DNA from: Pisaster brevispinus
Taxonomy: Eukaryota; Echinodermata; Asteroidea; Forcipulatida; Asteriidae
DNA: 64,000 nt
Direction: 5' to 3'
Assembly: GCA_023634235.1 (NCBI GenBank)
Contig: JAMKCF010000011.1
Span: 19,516,027-19,580,026 of the forward strand
A program made the position numbers and the translations under genes. Under the pieces are notes generated by a model. That model did not search any database. It was not told the DNA's origin and worked only from the letters and a program-made list of their open reading frames with translations. Each line of letters begins with the position of its first letter. The first letter of the stretch is position 1. Positions 48,201 through 60,200 of the stretch are shown here, in pieces.

Positions 48201-51200
48201 CAATTTTTCATAACATTGTTTCACTATTCACTGCAAACCCACGCGCATGTAATTGAGGTCGGATCGCAGCCCGGCTTCATGGCGCTGCTCACCGCAGAAA
48301 TCTTCCTCGCTAAGCAGCGCGATAAAATTAATCCCAGGCCGCTCATTTAGAAACATTTATCACAAACCACTCTGTTACCTTCTTCATTGGAATCGTCTCA
48401 GTGCAGCGTTCACATAAAGAATGGACTTACAAAGATATAAACACTCTTTTTTAAAGCTTTTTTTTCTTCTTTTCTTTTTTTCAGAACAACAAGACCCCGG
48501 TCTCCCTGAAAGGGAGGCGAATGAGGCCAACCAGCAGGGGGAGGCGGAGGCAGAGCAGAAAGATGAGACGATACATCAGGAGGAGAATAACGCAAGGGAG
48601 GAAGGTGCAGAAGAGGAAGGGGGCCCAGCTTACCGAGATGACCAAGGTCAGTTGCCCATCCGAGACAATCTGTAGTAAAAAACTGTTAGCTCAGGGTGCC
48701 TTTCAGTATTCACATCTGGGCCCAATTTCATAGAGCTGCTTAAATACAGAAAGTGCTAAGCACAGCAAAATTATGATTACCATAGCAAGGTCACCAGCTA
48801 AGATACCATGACATATATGTGCCATATGTGACTGGTATCCTGCGCATTTTCGTTCGAGCAGAAAATTGTTAAGCAATATTTCCTGCTTGAGCAGCTCTAT
48901 GAAATTGGGCCCTGCAGGGTGCCTTTAAGTGGTCCTGCTTAATGCTTGTGGTCGCCATTCTCCACTAGTACAGGGTAAGCGCCAAATTTATGCGCTTAGC
49001 TGTTTAAGTGAAGACTGCCTAGCAGTGTGAAGTACGCAGACACACAAGCAAAAATTCCATGTATTGCTAATCTGTGAAACATGCTGATGTCAAGTGCGTA
49101 TTTTCAGCAAGTGTAAATGCAAATTGTTGCTTACAGTAAGCAGAGCCTTGGCATTGTGCCGAACTTCAACGCAATCACCAAAATAGGGTTGGTTTTTTGG
49201 GGAAGAGCATTCGTAGCATTCCTCTAGAATAAAAGTTTTGTACAACTAAACTGTGTTTTTGAAAAAAATGCGCTGTATAAAACTAGTGTTGTTATAATTA
49301 TTTTCACCCGTTATGACTGTTATCACTACAGGAGAAGCAGATTTGGAGGCTAAAGCTAATGAAGAGTTGGAGGCAAGGAGACTAGAAGTAGAGGAACAAA
49401 GGTCGGCCGAAGAAAGAGAAGAAGAAAACCAACAAGGTACAGTAGTAAGAACTACTTTAATGTTGAAATCAAGTTCAAGAATGACATGAACTGGGTGTTT
49501 TTCTTTTAGTTGCACAAATTTTTTTCACATAGAAATCGCTGGCATGGCTGGCTTAAAACAATAAAAGTAGGATTTTAACTCGTGACTGTAACTTTGTTTA
49601 ATTTTTTATGCAGGCCAAGGAGGTAACTTCTGGTTTTCTGGGGTTTTTTTTGTTGAGGTTGTGCCCTTTTTAAAAGTAAAATGAAGAGGATGTAAATTCA
49701 ACTTGACTAACTGTCAGTGAAATAGCAAAAGACAAGATTTTCGACATTTTTTAATGGTTAAGATCGCTACGTGCTTGTGAAGCACAATTGATGGTTTTCT
49801 TTCTGCTCTTGGAGTTATTTCCCAAGAAACACAAAATTATTGAGATTTAAGATATAGATAATTAGACTGCTATTGCTTGTAAAGCCCTATTTATTCTTGT
49901 CTGTTTTCACTGTTGTTTTTTAAAAATGTTTATTTGTTATTATTTGTTTTTTTATTTACATTATCGCAAGGTTTGTTTATTAACACATTGCAATCAAAGC
50001 ACATTTCCTTTCTTCACTATTAACGCTTTTTGGAGTTAAGCCGACAGCAACATATAAAACTAAGTAAGTAAGGTTTGCGGTGACACCATGGAAGAAGTCT
50101 CTTTTGTGAGTAGTGGTGGCTCTGACAAGAGCCGGTTAGAGCTGGGTCGAGCAGAAACCGGCTCTTCTCAGAGCCACCACTACTCACAAAAGAGATTTCT
50201 TCCATGGTGTCACCGCAAACCGTACTTACTTAGTATTTTTCCGCCATGCATAGCCGTAAGTCTTATCTAACATATAAAACCCTTCAAGACAAAGCAGGGG
50301 ATCCAAGGAGGATAGAGACCTTCAGGAAAGAGAACAGCCGCTATGCCAAGAAGTCCAAGATGATTACAGGTCATGCAGACATTGGAAAGATCGGGGAAGA
50401 AATTAGCCAAGAGAAGGATCTTGAGTTGCGCCGTCGGGGAGAATTAAAGGAGAAACTAGGCGCAATAAAGGAAGGTGCCATTGGGATATCCAAGGAGGAC
50501 GAAAAAACATTTGCAAGTCTCAAGGAGGATGTCCAGGAGCAAGATACGGGAGAGATTTTGAATGATGCTAGCGGAAGGCATCGTATCGGGCGAGTGATAC
50601 CACATGTGCCAGTTGCTGTGGGGGGTGAGAAGACCCCATCGACATCACAAGAAAAGGCAAACAAGATTGACCAGAAATTGTCTCATGAGAAGGCAGGGTC
50701 TGAAGGTGAAGTGTCGACAGAAAAAGAGGCCGAAAACGAGAAAGTTGGCGAGGATGGTAAGGTTCCAGAGCAAAGCCGTGAAGCCTTGTCGGACAATCAT
50801 CATCAACGAGCTCCAGGGGATGTTGATGAAGACAATTCGAACCCGCGGTATCGGCTAGTAAACGCAGAGCAACCCAAGCAACAGGAGGCAAAACCTCAGG
50901 CTGACTCCGAGGAAAGTCATCAGCATCTTGACGAGAATGCGGAGGAGCGTCTTACAGACAAAACGAATCCACCTCTGAACCGGGATTCTCTTCAAGGGGT
51001 AATTATGTCTTCGGGCATTCGTCTTGCAAAGCTGGGTGTTTCCTAGCAGAACCTACTTGGAGATATACTCTTGCCGCCCTGGTGTTTTTCTGGTGAGCTT
51101 CTGCAAGCCTTTGTGTTTTTCTGATGAGCTGCTGCAAAGCCTGTGTGTCTGGCCACCTGCATACTTTCTCTCCAGTCTGTTTGGTCAACTTGAAATGCTT

Positions 51201-54200
51201 TTTGTCTGTATTCAGTGGAAACTCTTGCTGGGTTTTTACTCTCTGCAATGAACTTTGTCCGCCCTTCTTTCAGAGAGCTTTTCTCTTTGTGTTCAATCTT
51301 GTACTTTTTGTTGTGGTGGCAGAGCAAACAGTCTTTTAATTTGTTGACAATGCTTACGTCTAATTGTTGTGCATAGATCCCTCTGTCTTAGTGGGGCTTC
51401 TCCCTGCAGGGCGCGAAAGTTTTCAAACATTCACTATGCCATACTTCCCCACATAAAATTAGGGTAATCAGCCCCCAATTATGCACCCATATTGTTCCCC
51501 ATATCTGATATAACCAAGGGCAGAGCAAATCAAAAGGTGAACCTACATGATTAGGTCACACCATCGCCATTTGCCTGTAATTGGTGGTTTGTCCGCTTTT
51601 GGTATGATGAAATGAAATATGATCTAATATATTATTTGACCCATGACACCAACACATCAACAAAGGCACAGTAGCCATGCACGTGGAATTACTGTTTAGC
51701 TTATAGCAAACCTTCCCAGGTGAATACAGGGGGGAACAAAACCTAATACGATATTCAACCAATGGCAATCAAGGCCTATCTAGCTGGAGGTCACGTGGGA
51801 CCATGTAGACGGTAAAACAAATCATGAATTATTCATTTTTGTGTGGAGGTTTGTCCACACAGTTGTGCCCCAGAGGGTTTTAAGAGTGCTACGTCTTTCT
51901 CTGAACTGTGTTCTTGATAATTGGTAACATCCAATATTGTTTTCTCTTTCTGACAAACGTTTTGCATTTTGAATTCGGAATCTCCTGTTTCTGTAGCTAC
52001 ACCAGTAATTCTCCTCCCCCCCCCCCCCAAACCCCTGCCATGGGACCCCATTGCTAAAGTCAAACAATTCAAACGAGCATGTGTGTACGCATAACGCACA
52101 ACTCTGAGCCAATGATAGGTCTGCCTTTGACCTCAATAAGGGCACTGTTTGAGCTAGCCTTGCCCAAGTCTCTACGCAAGCACCCCACTTTGAATTCACC
52201 AGGTAGCATAACAATACTGGCACGGTACTGCAGTACTTGATATACAGTGTACCGTGGAGTCAAAGCATGGTTTTTCAACCTCGTACCAAAAAACGAGGCC
52301 GAAACAGAGCCTTGTTCCCACTGTAAAAAGGTCAGATTGGGAACAAGGCTCTGTTTCAGCCTCATTTTTTGGTACGAGGTTGAAATACCATGCTTCGACC
52401 CCACGGTATACTGTATATCAAGTACTGCAGTACCGTGCCAGTATTGTTATGCTACCTGGTGAATTCAAAGCGGGGTGCTTGCGTAAAGAGCCTTGGACAA
52501 GGCTATGTTTGAGCTTGTGACGTCATGAGCTTGTGACGCAAAGTGTCTTTTGCATTTCCCCCCCCCCCTTTCCCAAGCTTTGTCAGTGAGCTACTCCATC
52601 TGTAGACACCCTAGTAAAGAAATCAGTTTGGTAAAGGAGTTCAGTGTTGAATACAGTTTGATGTGTAATTGAAACACAAAATGAACAATAGTATGGGATT
52701 TTCTCAGATCGTATTACAAGTGCTAATCACATGAGTAGAACGCTCTCGCCTAGAGGTAAAGAAAAGGTTGTAAATTTAAATCTCCAAAGATCGTCTGCAG
52801 GCAACTTTTGGAACTGTCCGTGATACCCGTTTGATTGCTGCCCTCAATACGGCCAGAGGTGCTGTTGGTACCCGGTTGTCACCTCGCTAAACTTGGATGA
52901 ATTTAATGTTCTCGATAAAAAATACCGTGACAAGTTTCTTGCTGTTTTATCAATAAGTCATTACTGTATTGAACTGAAACTTTCACCGGGGACTTTCATT
53001 GTGTCTTTCAGGGTATCTTTGCCTTTGAATCAGCATTACATTGAAAAAAAAAAAAAAAAAACGATGACTCTACCTTCAGCAAAATTAGCTGGAGGCATAA
53101 CACACATACTGTACATTAAATGGTATTTTGTCTGGTTGCCCATTTCTGCCATGCAAGATTTCTCTGTTCTTAGCCAATATTTTGTGCGTAACAACTTTGT
53201 GAAACTTGGTGCAATTTTCCTAAAACTATTTACAGGTAAGCAGATTTTTGTGCTCACTGTGTTTGTCAAATTTTGACATTTTACAAAATTATCTTCGGTA
53301 TAAATTTTTCAATCAAATCTATTCAAATCTATCTCCACAGAAAAGGCTGCATCAGAAAGGAAAAAAAAGTATATAAAAAAAGGTGAAAAGTAATTAGCAC
53401 TTTGTAACTCAACGCCAATATGATTTGACAAAGCTGATCTCATTCATTTTTTGGGTGGTTTTTTTCTCCATAAATTGAATAATGATTTACCCTGTTAATT
53501 GCGGTTTGTTGTTACTTGAATGATGTCGGGAGGAATGCGCTTTGTAACTTGAGTAGGTGACACTGTTTTTACCAAAGACACTGATTGATTACTCCCTTTT
53601 AGATGGAGGAGAAGGTGGCCAAGATGGAGAAGGAGATGGAGATGGAGAAGGAGATGGAGATGGAGATGAAGAAGGAGATGCTGCTGGAGAAGAGGGAGAC
53701 GGGGATGAGCAAGATGAGGGAGCAGCCAATCAACAGGAAGGACCAGGAGAATATGGAGATGATGAAAGAGACACAGAAGAGGTCAGGGTTTAGTTATCTA
53801 GATGGGGTCAGGTTGGCTTAGTATTATCTTTCCTCACCTCAACGACCCCGGTTTGAATCCCATTGCGGGCACTAGTGGGTTGGGTTTTCAGTCCCTACCT
53901 GATTGCGTGGGTTTTCCCTGAAACACTTCTCTGGGGTTTTCCTCCCACGTCTAAAACTGAAACTTCCTCCCTTGTCTGCTCTCCATGAGGTTCTTGGCTA
54001 GTATAGTGATATACTGATTAAGTTGACTTTTCTGAGAGTCCTTTGCTAAAAAATAATAAAGCTAAGCACGAACATGTTTTGCCCAACAGAAGGTGAGTAC
54101 CAGCCAAACGACCATTTCACGGGCACAATTTGTGACTAATTTACTCTTTTTTTCGGTTTTTTTTTCGTAGCAGAAATATTTTCTGCTTGAGTAGAATTTT

Positions 54201-57200
54201 AAATTTAAACGTTGGGTCAAATTTTTGAGGCATCCTTGGTTTTATTACCAGAAATAAATAACAATAATAATAATGATCATCATGATAACATAAATACTCT
54301 TGTATTTCTTGCTTACAGCAGGCTGCCGAAGGAGCAAACGTCCCTGTAGTTGACCAAGATGCTGATGTGGAAGACAATGAACGTAAGCTTCTTTAAATTC
54401 CGTTCTTCACAACTGCAAATCAAGCAGATCTTAATCAATTAAAATTCAACTGTACTTTTTGTTTTTATTTGTTAAGTTAAAGCGCGCATAGATGGCATGT
54501 CGTGACCAAGCGGTCAAGATAAATGGATTCAAGCTCTGGTGTTTCTGATCAGCAGAGTTTGGGTTCGAGTCCCGGTCTTGACACTTGTGTCCTTAAGCAA
54601 GACACTTAGCCATTATTGCTTCATCCTTCGGATGGGACGTAAAGCCGTATGTCCCATGTGTTGTGTAATGCAAGTAAAAGAACCCAGTACACTTATCGTT
54701 AAGAGAAGGGGTTTGCCCCAGTGTTTTCTGGTATGGTTGGCTGCAGATTGCTCCACAGCAACTTGTAAACATGGTGCTATAAACAATTTTTATTTTTTAT
54801 TTTTTATTGGCTTTTGCCTCTCTGAAGCCCGATTAGGAAAGCACATGTTTTCCTAATTTTTTGACCTTTTTTGTCAGCAATGATACTCACTCCAGGCCCT
54901 TATTTCATAGAGCTGCTCAAGCACAAAAAGTAGCCAGGCACAACAAAACTTTGCTTACCAGAATAAGGTTACCATGCCAAAATACCATGTCACATGTACA
55001 ATCTTTGACTGGTATCCTGCTTATTTTTGCTTACCTGAAAATATGTAAGCAATATTTTCCGCTTAACCTCGCATGATGCCGTCATTGACTTATTGAGTGT
55101 ACGTTTTTAACTAAAATGTCGGTTTTTTCAAAATTTTGTTGACAAAATTCCAAGTTCCCCAACCTCACCTAGCCAAATAGCATGGCAGTTGTCTTGTTAA
55201 CATGGGTGTGTTAAAAAACAAATTTGATTGAGTTTATATTTTTTTCTCTGAATATCAAAAAGAAGTACCTTCTGCAGAGCAGAGTGCAGTTTGTACATGT
55301 CTTAGTTGTTTAAATTTATGTCGAGTGATACATGGTCCTTACTTAGTGGTGCGTGCCTCCTCTCTAGGGACCTGCCTTCTGGGTCAGAGTCCCTGTATGC
55401 TTCAGTTATTATTATGTACAATGCAAACAAGTAACCCGACTCTTTTCAGCTTTGGCGTAGGGTCACATGAAGTTAACACCTCATCATGCCCACAAACTTT
55501 TATTTACAGGTTGTTGTTGGGTTTTGTTTTTTGTTTTTTTTTGGGGGGGGGGGGTGCTTTTTTTAGGGGGGCTTATATTTTGGGCAAGCCACAAGCGCTT
55601 TCATATTTTTGTCAATGGGTGCGCTTAGAATATATCAACAACCTTTTAGCCGAAGGGAAAATAAAAAAACAAGAGGCAAATTTGACGCTATGATTGACAG
55701 ATTTAGAGGCTGCATATGGCGACACCAACGAAGATGCAGATATGATCAATGAGAATGAAGAGGAGGAGCTAGTAGATGAGGAAGAGGAGGAGGAGGAGGA
55801 GCCAGTAGATGAAGAGGAGGAGGAGGAGCCAGTAGATGAGGAGGAGGAAGAGGAGCCAGTAGATGAGGAGGGGGAGGATCTAGTAGATGAGGAGGGAGAG
55901 GAGCAAGGCGATGATGAGGAGGAGAAGGAGGAGGCAGAATCATCTCCAGATGAAAAGCAAGAGTACCACAGGCAGGAGGACAAGAATGTGGAGACCTACC
56001 AGTGTAACTTAGCTTGCTCCCTTTATTCTGTGCACGTGTCACCCCCATCTCCCACTAACCAAACATAAGAGCAAATTTCAACTGTTTCTGGTGGGCATGT
56101 TTGACTTTGAGCTGTGGTTTGAGGCATTGCGGGAATACTGTGTGATAATATGTACTTTGCTGTGTCGAATTGTTTGTGTAAGAACTTGTCCTATTTGATC
56201 TACTGCCGTGGAGTAGATTGGGAATCGGGAGATTACCTAGTTCAAGCTGTCAGGCTCTTCATCTACTGCCAGATATTCTGAGTAGAGTGAGGAAAACAGG
56301 AGGATAGGAACTTAGTAGTCTCCCGTACTATGTGGTCTTTCAGTTTTCCAAATCTACTCCGGTGGCCTGTAAAAAATAGCGAGACAATTTCTCACAAGAA
56401 GAATGTACACTGTCAAGTGGATATCAACTCATAGTGTTACCTCAAACCAAACATTTCCTTAATTTGCAACAGATTTTATACTTGAATTTTTTTCATCCAG
56501 AATGATTTACCAAACAAGTGGTGTGATATTTTTGTAACAAATATTTAGGGGATTTTTCAAATTATCTAGTTAATAAAAGGAGAGTGTACAAAAAATGTAA
56601 GTGACAAATTAATTTGGTTGAAATGTCCCCCAGAAAGTTTGAATTTGTTTTTGTTTGACTACTAACGACTAACGTTTCTCTAATATGCATTAATCTAGAT
56701 AGATCATCAGAGTAGAAGGATCTTCAGTAGCCTATTGCATGCAGTACAGAACAACAGATTTGTTGCACATCTACATGAATAATTGAATACTACTCTTATA
56801 TTACAGACCTGGGGGCTTCTTCCAAACCTTGGCTAAGGCGCCCGCTCTGGGTTTTGGGCTCCGGGCTCTGGGCTCCAGGCTCCTGGCTCTGGGCTCTGGG
56901 CTCTGGGCTCTGGGCTCTGGGCTCTGGGCTCTGGGCTCTGGGCTCCGGGCTCCCGGCTCCGGGCTCCGGGCTCCCGGCTCCGGGCTCCTGGCTCCGGGTT
57001 TCGGGCTCCAGGCTCCCGGCTCCCGGCTCCGGGCTCCGGGCTCCGGGTTTCAGGCTCCAGGCTCCCGGCTCTGGGCTCCGTTTGTTGTTGGAAACACCGT
57101 GTAAAATGTTCACTGCTTCAAACTTGATGACGGAGCCCATGACGAGGTTTGGGCAGGGCCCCTGGAATTACATCTTTGACAGGACATTTTCATTCTGCTA

Positions 57201-60200
57201 AGGACACTTCCATTGGAGATGAGTTTATGGGAACCATCTGGAGGGGCACCAAGGCCAAGACAAGCGCCTCAGAAGCCATGCCCCCCGTGTAACTCCTGGC
57301 CAAATATTTACTAGATTTCCAGCCTATTGTGTTTTTTGTCTACTTAGGTGCAATGACAAAGGCAGAATAACTCTGTTACTGCATTGTTTCGTCTAAATAT
57401 TGCAGGACAATTTCATTATTTTCTTTCTCAATTTTGTACCGACAACATTTAACGACTGTTCACTATTAAGTCAAGTTAATCAACTGTTCTAAAAGTGACT
57501 GTCATACCAGATGATTGTCTAAACTTTTCCTACAAATATTTTAGTTATCATTTCACACTGAACTCTTTGACTGACAAAGTAAAGATTCTTGACGATGACA
57601 CATCTCATTTACACAGTGTGCAAAGTGTGAAAATAATCGTTGTAGTCCTCATGTAGTTTCTCCTGACAAGGGCCCAATGTCATAAAGCTGTTAAGATTTG
57701 CTCAGCACAGACAAATTATTGCTTAGCAGAAACAGGTTACCAGGCAAGATATGATGTAATGTATGTTGGGTTTTTTGGCTGGTTCCGTGAAAATTTTGCC
57801 AAGCACCATTTTCTGCTAAACAGCTTTATGAATTTGGCCCAGGGTCTTGAGTTTTGTTTCCATCCTTCCTCTCTTGCAGTGAGTTTAAATTGTCTGAACT
57901 TTTTGGGGGTCGGACTTGATTTCTAGGCAATTCTTGGCATTTCTAGATTTTTTTTGTGTGCTGTCGACAAGAAAAAAGCAGGCCCAATTTTATGGCTCTT
58001 TTACCGCAGAATTCTGTGTTTAAAGTCACAATTCCCCGCTTTAACAGGGCCAGCAGTGAATTTCTGCGCTTGCTGTGTCAGCGAAGAATGCTTTTTACGT
58101 ACTGTGAAGTTGCCAAGCAAAAACTCCTTGCGTTAATAATCTTGGATTTTTTTCTGCTGCTGTTAAGTGCAGACTTTTGGCTCAAAGTAAACAAGGTCTG
58201 TGTGGGCCTGCTTCACAAAGTGAGCTTTATGTCGGCGCGTACGAGCAGCATGTGTGCTTTGTGTAAAGGTCTGAAATCCATGTGTCCATCAGCATTGTGC
58301 ATGACACGCCATTTTGTTTCAATCACTCCACAGTGTGTACCAGTTTTTTATTGGATAATGCCACAGGGATGGATGTGTGTCCATCTTTACACAACACGTT
58401 TACACTTAAGAGGACAATGGACACATGGATTTGCGGCCTTAGGATGGGCTGTTTTCAAACAGTAAAAGCAGACATTATTGGCTCAACCTTTGGTTGCAGA
58501 GGGGTGGTCATTACAAATGCAGAAATCTGTTGTCCTTCCATAGCATCAGTTTTAAAAAACCGAACACCGTACTTATTTATAACAAACTGCATGATACTGA
58601 ATTTTTGTGTACTTGTTAACACTTGGGCATAAAAATATTACTGAAATGCCACTAAAGCCAGTGGTTATATGACTTCATTGAAATCGACAATGAGAAATAC
58701 GTAGGATGATGAAAGTATGTCATGAAGTCAGAATTGAAATGCATGTACAAAATGTATGTTGTACCTACTGCCATCTTTAGTAAGGGACTCGGATTGTATT
58801 TTGTCAAAATAACCGTGCACATTCACATTGACCTTTCACTCATGTGGCCGAGTGGTTTACAGCATCGAATTCAAGTTTCGATGGTTAAGTCATCAGGGTG
58901 TGGGTTCGAATCCCGGTCATGACACTTGTGTCCTTGAGCAAGATACTTTACTATAATTGCTTCTCTTCACCCAGGGGTATAAATGGGTACCTGCGAGGGT
59001 AGAGGTTGATATAATGTTTGAAAAAGCCTTCGGAGCGCCACGGCAGCCCGGGCTGTGTACTCCCCAGGGAGCTGAGAAAGATTACAGGAATGTTATTGGC
59101 CCAATGACCAGGGCATTAATGTAAAGCGCATTGAGACTTTATTGTGAAATGCGCTATATAAGTACTAGTTATTGTTCACTCATTTTGACCTCGTTGGTTT
59201 GTACACTTATGCGCACATCTCAAAGCCAATAGAGAGTGGCACAGACACGGACACCTGGAGAGTAAACCCTCCAGACCATTATCATACTAATAATATCACC
59301 ATCGTCATGTTCCCTGTATGTGATAACAGTAACTAATACTAATTTCATTGTATTCCAAAAGAGGGGTCCAGACTATTTTGCCCTCAGAGCCTCAGTTTGG
59401 CTACAATGATTTTAACAAAGGAAGATGGCTGGACCTTGATAAAGATTGATAAAGATTGATAACGGCATGATGTGCATGCACATATACACAGACACACAGA
59501 TAACATAGGATGACAAAAACGTACTGTCTTCAGTTTTCACCACATCGGTTCGGTTTTTCAGTATTTTTTCCGGAACGCCCAGACCAACCAAATTTCCTGA
59601 GAATGTCGTCGTCAAACTAAACCCTGAATTAAACAAAGTCATTTTCATAATTTGCATAATTTGCACTGGGATTTACTTTTCTCTTTCGAGAAAATTTGAA
59701 GACAAACTCCCTCTTTGTTCACCGTTGAACTCGTACCACGCAACGTTCCGGGCGTGTTATCACCCTCAAGCGGTCACTTTAAATGGGGCTTTATCGGGCC
59801 TCTGTGCCGGTGTCTTTGTGAATGGTGTGTTAAATTGTGAAGAGTCAATTGTGCACAAGAGAGCAGGGAAATGCCAGTATGATGTTGTAAATGATAGCTG
59901 AGAGATAATATCTGACTTTCTGGGATGAATTAACAAATCCACTGCAACACTCCAAAATCTCAGTCAAGAAATGACTTTGTAACGTGTCTCCATTATTTAT
60001 TTTTTTTCCACGTACAAAACAATAGATGGCAATGAAAACAAGAGAGACAACTACCCCGATCACGAAGACATCAACGACAAGAGCAAGGAGAACCAAGAAG
60101 GCGAGAAGAACGACGCTCAGGGACACTACGCAGGCGGAGACGACCCCCAAGAGAACCACGATGAAGAGGAACACGCTAAAGAGGTCTACGGTGGAGAGGA

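Larger units (their letters stand above)
56004..60025 (+). other. GOLM-like intron 17 (4 kb)
   Basis: Carries a GGCTCTG/GGCTCCG minisatellite (56840-57090), a family A fold-back (57671-57840), a family B-like segment (57980-58240) and a SINE-like unit (58838-59176). The open frames of 115-170 codons inside coincide with these repeats and are not supported as genes. Confidence 0.65.

Noticed and set aside
56796..57201. Frames of 91-115 codons on both strands over the GGCTCYG array
   Set aside because: A stop-free 7-bp repeat explains them completely.
57956..58465. 169-codon plus-strand frame
   Set aside because: It overlaps a family B-like repeat and random intron sequence, with no splice support or recognisable domain.
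58838..58925. Possible tRNA-Ser or tRNA-Leu gene
   Set aside because: Good A and B boxes, but followed by a shared SINE body and a retroelement-type tail; no acceptor stem pairing seen.
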